The notes below the pieces were generated by a model. It ran no database searches. It was not told the DNA's origin and saw nothing but the letters and a program-made list of their open reading frames with translations. A program made the translations under genes and the position numbers. Source: Chytridium lagenaria (Eukaryota; Chytridiomycota; Chytridiomycetes; Chytridiales; Chytridiaceae). Taken from it: DNA of 23,405 bases. Of this stretch, positions 1 to 7,900 are shown one piece after another. The stretch covers positions 1 through 23,405 of the forward strand of contig JAHLKC010000276.1 in NCBI GenBank assembly GCA_025449115.1. Direction: 5' to 3'. How positions within the stretch are numbered: position 1 is the stretch's first letter; each line of letters opens with the position of its first letter.

Positions 1-1607
1 ATTGACTGACTTCTTCTCGTCCGGATAGTTCCCGAGATCTGCGTCGCTGAATCCTTCAAGCTTCAACTTGTTCCCTTGACGCGAATAGCTTATGCCCAAG
101 CTGCGCCTCTACTGTAAATACCCGACTAAATCACGAGCACACTCCCAGTGCTCGTGTCCAGGACGCGCCTGATAGCGCGCGAGCATTCCAACTGCAAATG
201 CCATGTGGGACGCGAGTTAACCATCGCGTACATCAATGAACCGATCACAGTTCGATCGATACTCCACTTCTTCCAATGGAGTCTCGTTGTCTTCAACGCT
301 CTGAGACGCGTTCCTGGCCTTAGCGGAAGCTTCTTGAGATGTCCTTCTGGCACGCGTAGCTTCTTCATCATCGAGATGATATAGGCCTCTTGCTTGATGC
401 ACATGCGTCTCATGTTTATTGTAGCGAACTTGGTTCCGGCCGCGTATCTTGGCTCCCCCTGGCTTGTGACCGTAAACCGACGCTTGAGATCGTCTTGAAA
501 CGCGTCTGCCTCTTCCTGATCAGGACACGCGTGCACAGGTGTCAACATAGACAACCAGTAACGATAACCTCTCGCCGTTGCTCAGTAGTAAAGACAGGGA
601 TCCGAGAGCGAACGTTGAAGCCTATCGAGATTAGAAACTCATCCAACACCTCGTTCCATCCAAGAGGTGATTGCTTCAAACCGTACAAGCTCTTCAAGAG
701 AAGATAAACCCAGTCTGTTGCTCGATGTATATCTCCTCCTTGAGATTGCCGTTGAGAAACGCCGTCTTGACGTCGTATTGGCGTAAGATCATCCCCTCGT
801 GAATGCCACTGCGAGGGCTGTCCAAAAGGTCGCCCCTTATCATCACTAGTGCGTAAGTCTCTAAGTAATCCACGCCTTCTTTCTGCGTATCCCGTCGCAA
901 CGAATCGAGCTTTTCTCCTTGCCAAAGAGCCGTTTGCCTTTCGCTTGTAACGGAGCACCCATTTACTGTTGATGATGTGATTGCCTTTTGGTCGAGGCAC
1001 CAGACGCCACGTCTGATGCTCCAGCAACGACTGGTACTCCTCCTGGAGCGCCTTTAACCATTCTTCTGAATTGACGCGTCCCAACGCGTCTTCAACGGTT
1101 GCTGGATCTGTCACGTCCTTGTCACTCATCACGGTGACGGTGTGAGCTGCAGACTTACGTGGAGCGGGAGCGCGCTTTCCTGGCGCTTGAGCCTTGAACC
1201 ATTGTGGGTTTGCTGGCCTCTTCTCTCTCATGGAATAACGACGAGTACCTTCCTCTGCTGGTGGTGTTCTGGTACCGGGAGACGTAAAGTGATGCGTGTA
1301 GCGTGTTGAGGACTCCTTCTTGGCGAGGTTGGCGCGTCTTCAAACCTTTCTGACGCGTCGTTCTCTTCCTGAGCATCCTCGACATCATCCTCTAACGCTT
1401 CGCTGTCTTTACTGACCTGTGATGCGTCATCTTCATCATCCTGAGCTCAATGACTCATCTTCGGAATCCTCGGAGTCTTCATTGCTCCCCCAACTTCCTG
1501 AATCGCTTCCCACTTTGTCCAGCAGCTTCCTGTGCACCTTCCTGGCAGGTGGACACGTCTGCGTCGTGTCTTCCCACACTCCAGTGTTCAACCCATCAAA
1601 CACAACA
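1..1607 (-). pseudogene. copia-1 pol, C-terminal half: reverse transcriptase and start of RNase H (broken)
   Basis: The region just left of the solo LTR (1607 downward) encodes the acidic integrase-RT linker, starting VVFDGLNTG, with a Ser/Asp/Glu-rich stretch. The RT_2 domain then starts near 1100 (EEWLKALQEEYQSLLEHQTW, then RLVPRPKG and SKWVLRYKRKANG). Later RT blocks lie in shifted frames: QYDVKTAFLNGNLKEEIYIE near 730-800 and LKSLYGLKQSPLGWNEVL near 640-720. The catalytic YVDD box near 545-560 reads Y-V-D and is then interrupted by an indel. The connection region follows (IGSLMYAMVNSRP). The first 100 bases encode the beginning of RNase H (GISYSRQGNKL, EGFSDADLGNYPDEKKS), cut by the window edge. 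At least three frameshifts are needed to read it through. Confidence 0.88.
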
Positions 1608-2016
1608 TGTACGGGTTACGGGGCTCAAATGTAATTAAATGTAATGAACTAATTAGTGTTAAGTGAATAAACTATGAAAAACTGATGATGGAGTCTCCAG
1701 AGGTGACAGGGAGCTAATAACGATGAAACTTCCATATATTGATGTTAACTCCTTTTCTCAATACATTAGGAGGTGGGGATTTGCAACAGAACTCATGACC
1801 GTAAATCCCTCCTGTTACGTATCATAAACTAAATATAAAATAATAAAGTTTAGGGATTAATGCGTCCTCAAATAGAATGAGGAGCTCAATACAACTGATC
1901 AACTCAAAGCCTAAATTAACGCGTAAACAAAACAAAGTTTGGGGGAAAATAACTTAGACAAAATACGAATGTGAGTGAGTAAAACAAAACAGAAAGATGA
2001 AAAACATAACACAACA
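1603..2016. repeat. 5-bp target-site duplication CAACA flanking the solo LTR
   Basis: CAACA occurs at 1603-1607 directly before the LTR and at 2012-2016 directly after it. Five bases is the usual Ty1/copia duplication length. Removing the LTR and one copy restores an uninterrupted integrase-linker reading frame, which supports these exact boundaries. Confidence 0.85.
1608..2011 (-). mobile_element. solo LTR (about 404 bp) of the copia-3/copia-4 family
   Basis: This interval is related along its whole length to the LTRs at 9537-9923 and 11452-11873. Shared blocks include GGGTTACGGGGCTCAA at its left end, GATGGAGTCTCCAG, GGTGACAGGGAG, and an ACGCGT site at 1919. It begins TGTACGGG and ends ATAACA on the plus strand, the expected TG...CA termini. 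No internal element sequence is attached. On both sides the copia-1 pol reading frame continues: RSKTVV is interrupted and resumes as VFDGLNTG. This is the product expected from LTR-LTR recombination that removes an inserted element. Confidence 0.9.
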
Positions 2017-3132
2017 GTCTTGCTGCGCACTACTTTCTTCGTGACAGGGTCATAAAGGCGATATCCCATTGCCTCGCATCCCAAGAAAATGCATTTGCGC
2101 GAGTTTTTCTCCATCTTCTTTCGTCGTTCCTTTGGGATGTGCGCGTAACATGCGCAACTGAAGATTCGAACGCGCTTCAGGTTAGGCTTCTTTTCCGTGA
2201 AGCCTTCCAGAGGTGAAATTCCATCCTTACGAGGAGATCGATTGTACAAGTACGTGGCACACGTAACAGCCTCTCCCCAGAATTTGTCGTCAAGACTCGC
2301 GACGCTAAGCATGCACTCTGCCTTCTCAATGAGCGACTGATTCATTCTTTCTGCGACACCGTTCTGCTGAGGCGTGTAGGGCATGGTGAACGTGAGCTTG
2401 ATGCCTTCCTCCAGGTACCATTCCTGCAGCTGCTTGCTCTTAAATTCCCCACCGATACCTGCAACGATTTCGAGGAGACACGGCTTCTCTCGAAGTCGTT
2501 CCATCTCCTCAGGGCTCCTTTCCGAGTACCTCAACGCGTCAATCGGTAGACCTATGAGTTCCTCGGCCTCTCTCTCGTACTGCTTGATGTACTGAACCGC
2601 TTGCTTCTTTTCCTTGAGCATGTACGTGTTGCAGTAACCCGTTGACGCGTCTACGATAACCATAAAGTAACGCGACCCTCCCAAGCTTTTCCACTTCATG
2701 GATCCCGCCAAATCCACGTGAGCGCATTCCAACACTTTGTAGTCCTTCTCGACTCTCTCTGGGTGATAGGAGCGCGTAAGCTTCCCCACAATGCATCCCT
2801 AGCACAGCACGTCGTTGTCGTCGTTATACGGCGTGATGCGTGCACCTGTTGCCGATTTTTCAAGCTTCTTCACCGCCTTCATCGAGATGTGACCCATCCG
2901 TTGATGCCAAATCTGCGCGCTGTTCAGCGACTGGCTTTTCACAGCAATCGTGGTATTTGCTGCGGTGTCCAAACAACGCCACGTGACGCTGCTACACCCA
3001 TGGAGATGAGATTACGCGTGCGCTACGGCACATAGAGTACGTTCTTGAGCGTGATCGTTTGCGTGGCCTTCCCGACTTTGATGCTGAGGGTTTAATCCCC
3101 TACTCCCTCCACGCGTATTCCTTCGCCGTGCT
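2012..3132 (-). pseudogene. copia-1 integrase (HHCC zinc-binding and rve catalytic domains), inactivated
   Basis: Integrase inserts retrotransposon cDNA into host DNA. The N-terminal zinc region is visible near 2800-2930: WHQRMGHIS supplies the two His, and C..GC the Cys pair. A TAG stop (about 2801) sits between the two Cys. The catalytic domain runs from about 2760 to 2150: the first Asp is in AHVDLAG, and the final Glu in PYTPQQNGVAERMN. Where the second Asp should be, the sequence reads IVAGIGGEF, whereas copia-3 has IVADNGGEF, so that Asp is a Gly. The C-terminal part includes YAHIPKERRKK and GYRLYDPVTKKVV, and the frame ends at the solo LTR. Loss of a catalytic residue plus the stop rules out activity. 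Confidence 0.9.
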
Positions 3133-3905
3133 CTACAGTTTTTTCGCGACGCAGTAACCCCGCAAACCTTCCTTCGAGAAGGTCATATGGTGAGTGGCTC
3201 CAGAGTCCAGAATCCATCGGTTATCCCGCATCCCCAGCTTAACCGACAAGGCTCTCCCAGCCTCTGCGTCAATCTGACGCACAATATCTTCTTGTCCGAG
3301 GCGTGCTTCTTCCACCACTTCCCATGATGACGGTTCCTACCACCACCATCTCTCTTTCTCTGAGGTATCACCACTCGACTCCCCGAGTCCTTCTTCTTCC
3401 CAGAGCAACACTTGTTTGCATAGTGTCCTATCTTCTTGCACTTAAAACAAGTCACTGACCTTTTATCTCCACATTTTGACGCGTCCTTTCTTGCTGGTTT
3501 CTTCCCCTTACGCGCTCTTGTCGTGAAGAAGCCCCCGCTTCCTCCGATGCTTCCACGCGGTCCTTGATCTTCTCTTCACAGTCCAGAAGCCTGGCAATGA
3601 CCAGATTGTAGTTCTTGACCGCTTTGTCGTCCGTTTCAATGTTGGCAACCGCGACGTTGTAAGCTTCCAGGAGTTTGGTGAGCAGGTGAGCCGGTAAGCC
3701 GGCTGCCTTAAGCTGGTTGACCATTGTCAAAAGTTCTGTAACGAAGTCCTCCTTCATTCTGAGACGCGTGAGCTTGCGCGTGAGGGCGTTGCAGTTGGGT
3801 TGAATTTACGCTCAAATGATGACACGAGGCACTCCCACCCTTCCTTGGCCGTGAAGTCCTCTCCAATCAAGTGTAAGACCGAATCAAATGGAAGATGCAT
3901 TATGC
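3120..3905 (-). pseudogene. copia-1 gag, CCHC zinc knuckle and aspartic protease (fragmented)
   Basis: Gag packages the RNA and the protease processes Gag-Pol. Reading leftward from about 3905, a gag-like stretch (DSVLHLIGEDFTAKEGWECL) is followed, after a frameshift near 3770, by LRMKEDFVTELLTMVNQLKA, the typical copia Gag core. The zinc knuckle CFKCKKIGHYANKC (about 3410-3450) has the complete C-X2-C-X4-H-X4-C spacing. A Lys/Arg/His-rich segment precedes the protease signature WILDSGATHHMTF near 3175-3215, whose Asp is present. Several frame changes separate these parts. The N-terminal part of Gag and the 5' leader are missing. Confidence 0.85.
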
Positions 3906-4228
3906 GGCGTCAAACACCTCGAGCAAAGCTGTGAAGAGACCTGGACTGTCCTCAACCCTGCAGAAGAAGTTGGAGAGTTTTCCTCTACCATTGAGGATTC
4001 AAGCTCCTCTGAGAGGCCTATGGGCCAGAAGAAGGCAAAGAAAGAGGCTTATGAGCTGATGAAAAGAGCAAAACACAGTAATTAAAGAAGCTCACCGAAA
4101 AATGGAAGAAATGATACTTTTTGACAAGCAGAATTTGGACCCTACCATTGTGCTATGTTTCCATAAAGTGATGGATGCCAAACAATTGCGTCATTTGGAG
4201 AAGCTGGAGAAAACTCTTGACTTGTAAA
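3888..4228 (+). pseudogene. Fragment of a NAM-associated/Myb-like domain protein
   Basis: An ATG at 3888 opens a frame with CEETWTVLNP, a Ser/Glu-rich stretch and then RPMGQKKAKKEAYELMKRA. The combination CW/TW-TVL, acidic Ser-rich spacer and RPxGxKxAK is the pattern of the NAM-associated C-terminal domain (Pfam PF14303), often found next to Myb-like domains and amplified with transposons in fungi, oomycetes and plants. After a frameshift near 4080 the same protein seems to continue as IKEAHRKMEEMILFDKQNLD and ends at a TAA near 4227. The N-terminal DNA-binding half is absent. It lies between two convergent copia relics, so it is probably a captured or truncated fragment. The family call rests on motif resemblance alone. 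Confidence 0.5.
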
Positions 4229-4256
4229 CATTCCTCCTGGTAACAACATTAAGCGT

Positions 4257-4628
4257 CAGTAGCTGTTTCCAGAGCAGAGGCCGAATATGTCGCGTTGAGT
4301 GAGGCATTGTCGAAGCTCATCTGGTTGAAGCAGCTTCTGGAGGAGATAGGATACTCCTTTGAACGATCCACCAAAGATTTGGTGTGATAACACGGCAGCA
4401 GAGGCCATTGCAAAGAACCCCATCATCAGCTCAAGAACGCGACACGTGGATCTTGATTCCACGCGGTTAGATATCGCGTTGCTTCAGGCGGAGCACATTG
4501 GAACCAAGGAACAGCCTGCAGACATGCTCACAAAGGGGCTGGCGCGTAGAGACCTGGAGAGGTGTCGCGAATGCGTGGGGATGGTAGTCGTTGATGATGA
4601 TTCTTCAGAGATGGAGAAGCCAGAGTAG
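4257..4628 (+). pseudogene. copia-2 RNase H domain (3' end of a plus-strand Ty1/copia element)
   Basis: RNase H removes the RNA strand during reverse transcription. The frame starts mid-domain with VAVSRAEAEYVALSEALSKL, which carries the catalytic Glu (AEAEY). A one-base frameshift near 4355 leads into DPPKIWCDNTAAEAIAKNPI, with the catalytic Asp of the CDN motif. It continues through SSRTRHVDLD and GTKEQPADMLTKGLARRDLE, the conserved C-terminal end of copia RNase H. It terminates with a TAG at 4626-4628. All upstream domains are missing: the element is truncated at about 4230-4257, right after the NAM-like fragment. The polypurine tract and LTR follow as expected. Confidence 0.88.
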
Positions 4629-4646
4629 TTGTGAGTAAAGTTCACG

Positions 4647-4658
4647 AAAGGGGGAAAA
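4647..4658 (+). other. Polypurine tract (plus-strand primer) of copia-2
   Basis: The purine run AAAGGGGGAAAA ends exactly one base before the TGTTGGG start of the LTR. This is the expected place and composition for the RNase H-resistant primer that starts second-strand synthesis. It fixes the orientation of copia-2 as plus. Confidence 0.85.
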
Positions 4659-5158
4659 TGTTGGGTTTCGCTCACTTGACTCACAAGGACGCGTCAGGAT
4701 CACTCGCACCATTAGTCCGCGGCGTCGGGCGCAACACTAGAGTGCTCTGGAATTTACGCGTCGTTAGAGTTGAGCGCGAACGCGCCCACTGGACTTCTAA
4801 TTTACATTCTGGACTCATTTGAATTTCCACTTTGATTTACCTTCCTTGATTCGTTTATTTTCTATATGCCAGTTTAATTATAACTCTACCTGTTTGTGAT
4901 TGGATATTCCCTTCTAGCCTTTATCCCTTTGTTCCAGTCAAGGCTCTCTGATTTGTTCTTTGTAGTGGAGAGTTTAACGCGTGAGTGTACGCGTCTCCGA
5001 TAGGCTTACCTTTGTGTTGTCTTTCCTCTTAGCTTGTTCGTTTGTTTGAGTATTTAAAGACTCGTGTGTTGAGTCGAAAATAAATTAAGAACGTTGTTCG
5101 AGCAAAAGTGCGTTTAACTTTGTTTTAATTGAGCCCCGTGAACAACAAGTATTCAACA
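4659..5158 (+). mobile_element. 3' LTR of copia-2 (about 500 bp)
   Basis: It starts TGTTGGGTTT right after the polypurine tract and ends ATTCAACA at 5158, giving TGTTG...CAACA inverted termini. It contains four ACGCGT hexamers (4689, 4756, 4977, 4989), a TATA-like TATTTAAA at 5051, and AATAAA at 5079. A TTGAGCCCCGT block lies near its right end. Immediately beyond 5158 the sequence is the minus-strand RNase H of copia-3, so this LTR abuts another element head-on. The right boundary is inferred from the terminal inverted repeat. Confidence 0.82.
5051..5084 (+). promoter_or_regulatory. Putative TATA box and poly(A) signal inside the copia-2 LTR
   Basis: TATTTAAA at 5051-5058 is followed 20 bases later by AATAAA at 5079-5084. 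In copia LTRs a TATA element marks the U3/R junction, and a nearby AATAAA serves 3' processing. The spacing fits, but no transcript data support it. Confidence 0.45.
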
Positions 5159-5760
5159 CTAACCTTGCAGTTTTTAGTCAACCACTGTAAGCATTCCAAA
5201 CTTTGCTCGTAATTCCTCAATTTCGTTCGAGGCAGGGCTTTCGTGAACAGGTCTGCAGGTTGCTCCTTTGTGTTCAGGTACTCAACGCGTACTTCCTTCG
5301 CGTTAACTCGATCCCGTATGACGTGGAACCTTCTGTCCACTTGTCGAGAACTTTGCGAAATTATTGGCGTGCTTGCGAGGGAATTTGCCGTAGTGTTGTC
5401 GCCGTAAATCACAGGAGGGTCATTGAACGTATAATCCAACTCTCCCAGAAGTTGGCTGACCCAAATCATATGCGACGATGCTTCACTAAGTGAAACATAT
5501 TCAGCCTCGGCAGTTGACTGAGCCATCGTTGCTTGCTTTTCGTTCCCCACACCACAGCTCCCCTTTCAAGTGATCACAAAACCACTCGTTGACTTCATGT
5601 CGTCTGGATCAGTTCCCATGTCGGCGTCCATATCCACCAATTCCAGCTTGTCCTTTACGTGATACTGAATTCCCAACTGCTTCGTTTGCTGTAAGTATCC
5701 ACACGTTCGGTAAAGCGCATCCCAATGCGCAGGTAAGGGTTCTCTTGAACCTAGCACTCA
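5159..5760 (-). pseudogene. copia-3 RNase H and connection domain
   Basis: The connection region LPAHWDALYRTCGYLQ leads into KLELVDMDADMGTDPDDMKS, holding the first RNase H Asp, then STSGFVIT (5566-5757). After a frameshift near 5560, the rest reads ATMAQSTAEAEYVSLSEASS (catalytic Glu), PPVIYGDNTTANSLASTP (catalytic Asp), RQVDRRFHVIRDRV and NTKEQPADLFTKALPRTKLR. The C-terminal end, about LQWLTKNCK, meets the end of the copia-2 LTR at 5158, and the remaining codons to 5125 are LTR sequence. The active-site residues visible here are all retained, so only the frameshift and loss of the 3' end are disabling. Confidence 0.88.
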
Positions 5761-6700
5761 TTCCAAGGCGAATGCTATATCAGGTGGTTCCGATCATCGC
5801 ATGCATCAAGGATCCAGTGTACTGTCGGTATCCTTGATTCTTCTCGTTCGTTTTTCATTATCTCCCCTTCCATGTTCTTCAGGAGTTTCTTCACGGCGTC
5901 CATTGGGTATAGTGTAAAAGAGTTTTCGGTAATTCCAGCTTTTGACCCATCGTTTCGATGTATCTCTGCTGGAACACCACAATCTTCCCTTTTACACGAT
6001 CATAGCGACATTGCCACCCAGGACGTATCGAAAACTTGGAGCTCTTGTACCTCGGTAACGTCTCATGAATCGTTTTTCTGATCGATCTAATTCCTCCTTG
6101 CTCGTCGACGCTTCTATGATATCATCGACGTAGACCCTTCAAGGTGAGGTCCTTGCCGTTTCGCTTGTATAAAGCACATGGATCCGCCGCTGACCGAGTA
6201 AACTTCTCCTCGTCGACTTGGAACGTGTTCAAGTCGGTGTTGAAACACATTGGTGCTTGAACGAGTCCGTAGGCTCTTCATGCACAGGCACACCCAGTCT
6301 TCTTTCCCTTCAACGACGAATCCTTCTGGCTGTTCGATATAGATCTCATGATCTTCAAGCTTGCCATTCAAGAACGCGGTCTTGACGTCGTATTGTCGAA
6401 TCTCCATGTTTTCTTGACAAGCGACCGCAAGCATCACTCTCACGTCGCTTGCTTGATGACAGGTGCGAATTTCTCGTCATAGTCGATTCCTTTTTTGCGA
6501 GTAACCTTTAGCAACAAATCTCGCTTTCGTTTATCGAGATTTCCCAACTCATCTCGCTTTGTTTTGTACACCCATCCTGATTTAATAATCTTTCTCCCTT
6601 TAGGTCGGGGAACCAACCTCCATGTTCCCATCTCAACCAAACTTTTCATTTCCTCCTCCATCGCTTTCCTCCACTCGTCCTTCTCCTTCCTACCCATCGC
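5761..6700 (-). pseudogene. copia-3 reverse transcriptase
   Basis: The RT_2 domain starts with EWRKAMEEEMKSLVEMGTWR and RLVPRPKGRKIIKSGWVYKT near 6600-6690. It passes through GIDYDEKFAPVIKQAT and, after a frameshift near 6440, RQYDVKTAFLNGKLEDHEIY and IEQPEGFVVEGKEDWVCL. The polymerase box YVDD is intact at 6121-6132, followed by IIEASTSKEELDRS, but it lies in a different frame from the preceding blocks. Further frameshifts occur around 6165-6280. The section 5761-5960 is the thumb/connection region, less well preserved. Compared with copia-4 the sequence is nearly the same, so the two are copies of one family. Confidence 0.87.
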
Positions 6701-7900
6701 TTCCTGGTAGGTCTTTGGTTCGTCGTCATCTTCTAACGATGCCGTGTTTGCTGATGGTCTAACCGTCCAAAACTCTCCAGGCTTCTTCTTGTTCCGTGAT
6801 GACCTTCGAAGGGATGTTTCGTATGGCTCATCCAGGTCTTCACGGAAGTTTGGAACTCTTCTTCCACCGGATCGACGAACCGTAGGTGAGTGAGGTTCTC
6901 TCTTTCTTCATCTTCATCGTCGTCGCGATCGGGTGTATGATAACTAACATTATCATCTTCGTCATCTTCAGACTCTTCGTCGTTTACGCCGTATCAACTT
7001 CACTTCCACCAGAGCTTGACGAGTCTGTAGAGTAATCCGGTAAGTCTAGATCGTTTTTCCATTCTTGAACCTCCCCTTCAAACTTTGATTCTCCCTTCTC
7101 TGCTTCCGCCGCCATTACTCCCTCGTTAAAAATCACTGACTTGCTTCTAACCAACTTATTCGTTTGCAAATCCCAAAGGCGATAGCCCAGCGGCTCATAC
7201 CCAACGAGAGCACACCGTCGTGCGTTGAAATCTCCCTTCTTCGTTGCTGCTTGGGTATCAATACGAGTGCCAGGCAACCCCAACCACGAGTCTGACAAGT
7301 CAGGTTTCACTCCAGCGAATCTCTCAAGCGGCGTTGCATCTTGTTCGTTCGTTCGGGTTGGTGATCGGTTAATGAGGTAAGCTGCAGCCATCACGGCTTC
7401 ACCCCAAAAACGCGTTTCGAGTTTTGAAGAACTTAACATGCTTTTAGACCTCTCGTTCAAGGTCCTGTTCATACGTTCGGCAACACCGTTCTGTTGCGGT
7501 GTGTACGGCATGGTGAAGGTAAGTCGAATCCCATGCTCTAAACACCAATCCTTCATTAGTTTGTTGTTGAATTCGCCGCCGTTGTCTGCCACGATTTCAA
7601 TGAGCTTCCTTTTGATTTTCTTCTCGGCTTCTTCTTTAAAACTTTTGATGAACTTGAATGACTCATTCTTCTTCTTGCACAGGTAAACGGTAACGTAGTT
7701 TGTCGCGCTATCGACGATGGTGAGGAAGTAACGTGCGCCGCCATTTGACGCGGTCTTCATAGGTCCAACGATGTCGACGTGGATTTTCTCGAGAGGTCCT
7801 TGGCTTTCAACTCGTCGGGTTTGTCAGGAAATGATGTCCTTGTCATTTTCCCATCAACACAACCCTCACACAGGTAAGTGTCATCTTCATTCGTCATCTT
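6701..7900 (-). pseudogene. copia-3 integrase and acidic integrase-RT linker
   Basis: The zinc-binding Cys pair CEGCVDGKMTRTSFP lies just upstream (about 7835-7885). After a frameshift near 7795, the catalytic domain keeps all three residues: Asp in HVDIVGPM, Asp in IVADNGGEF, and Glu in PYTPQQNGVAERMN. It continues through FWGEAVMAAAYLINRSPTRT and, near 7190, GYEPLGYRLWDLQTNKLVRS. A compensated frameshift spans about 7231-7300: the expected WGCLALVLIPKQQR reading lies in another frame and returns to KGDFNA near 7235. From 7110 to 6701 the frame becomes Asp/Glu/Ser-rich, the usual variable linker before RT. With its complete DDE triad this is the best-preserved catalytic integrase core in the window. 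Confidence 0.88.

Larger units (their letters stand above)
1..3905 (-). mobile_element. copia-1: 5'-truncated, decayed Ty1/copia retrotransposon, running off the left window edge
   Basis: Read on the minus strand the order is gag, CCHC knuckle, protease (DSGA), integrase, reverse transcriptase, start of RNase H. Integrase before RT defines Ty1/copia (Pseudoviridae-type) rather than Ty3. There is no 5' LTR or primer site: gag fades out near 3885-3905, where a plus-strand gene fragment begins. The 3' end lies beyond base 1. A solo LTR of another family member splits it between integrase and RT. Frameshifts and stops in every domain make it inactive. It is clearly diverged from copia-3 and copia-4 further right, so it represents a separate lineage. 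Confidence 0.9.

Noticed and set aside
1419..1638. Plus-strand open frames opposite the copia-1 integrase-RT linker
   Set aside because: They are the antisense of the acidic Ser-rich linker and run into the solo LTR, so they are not genes.
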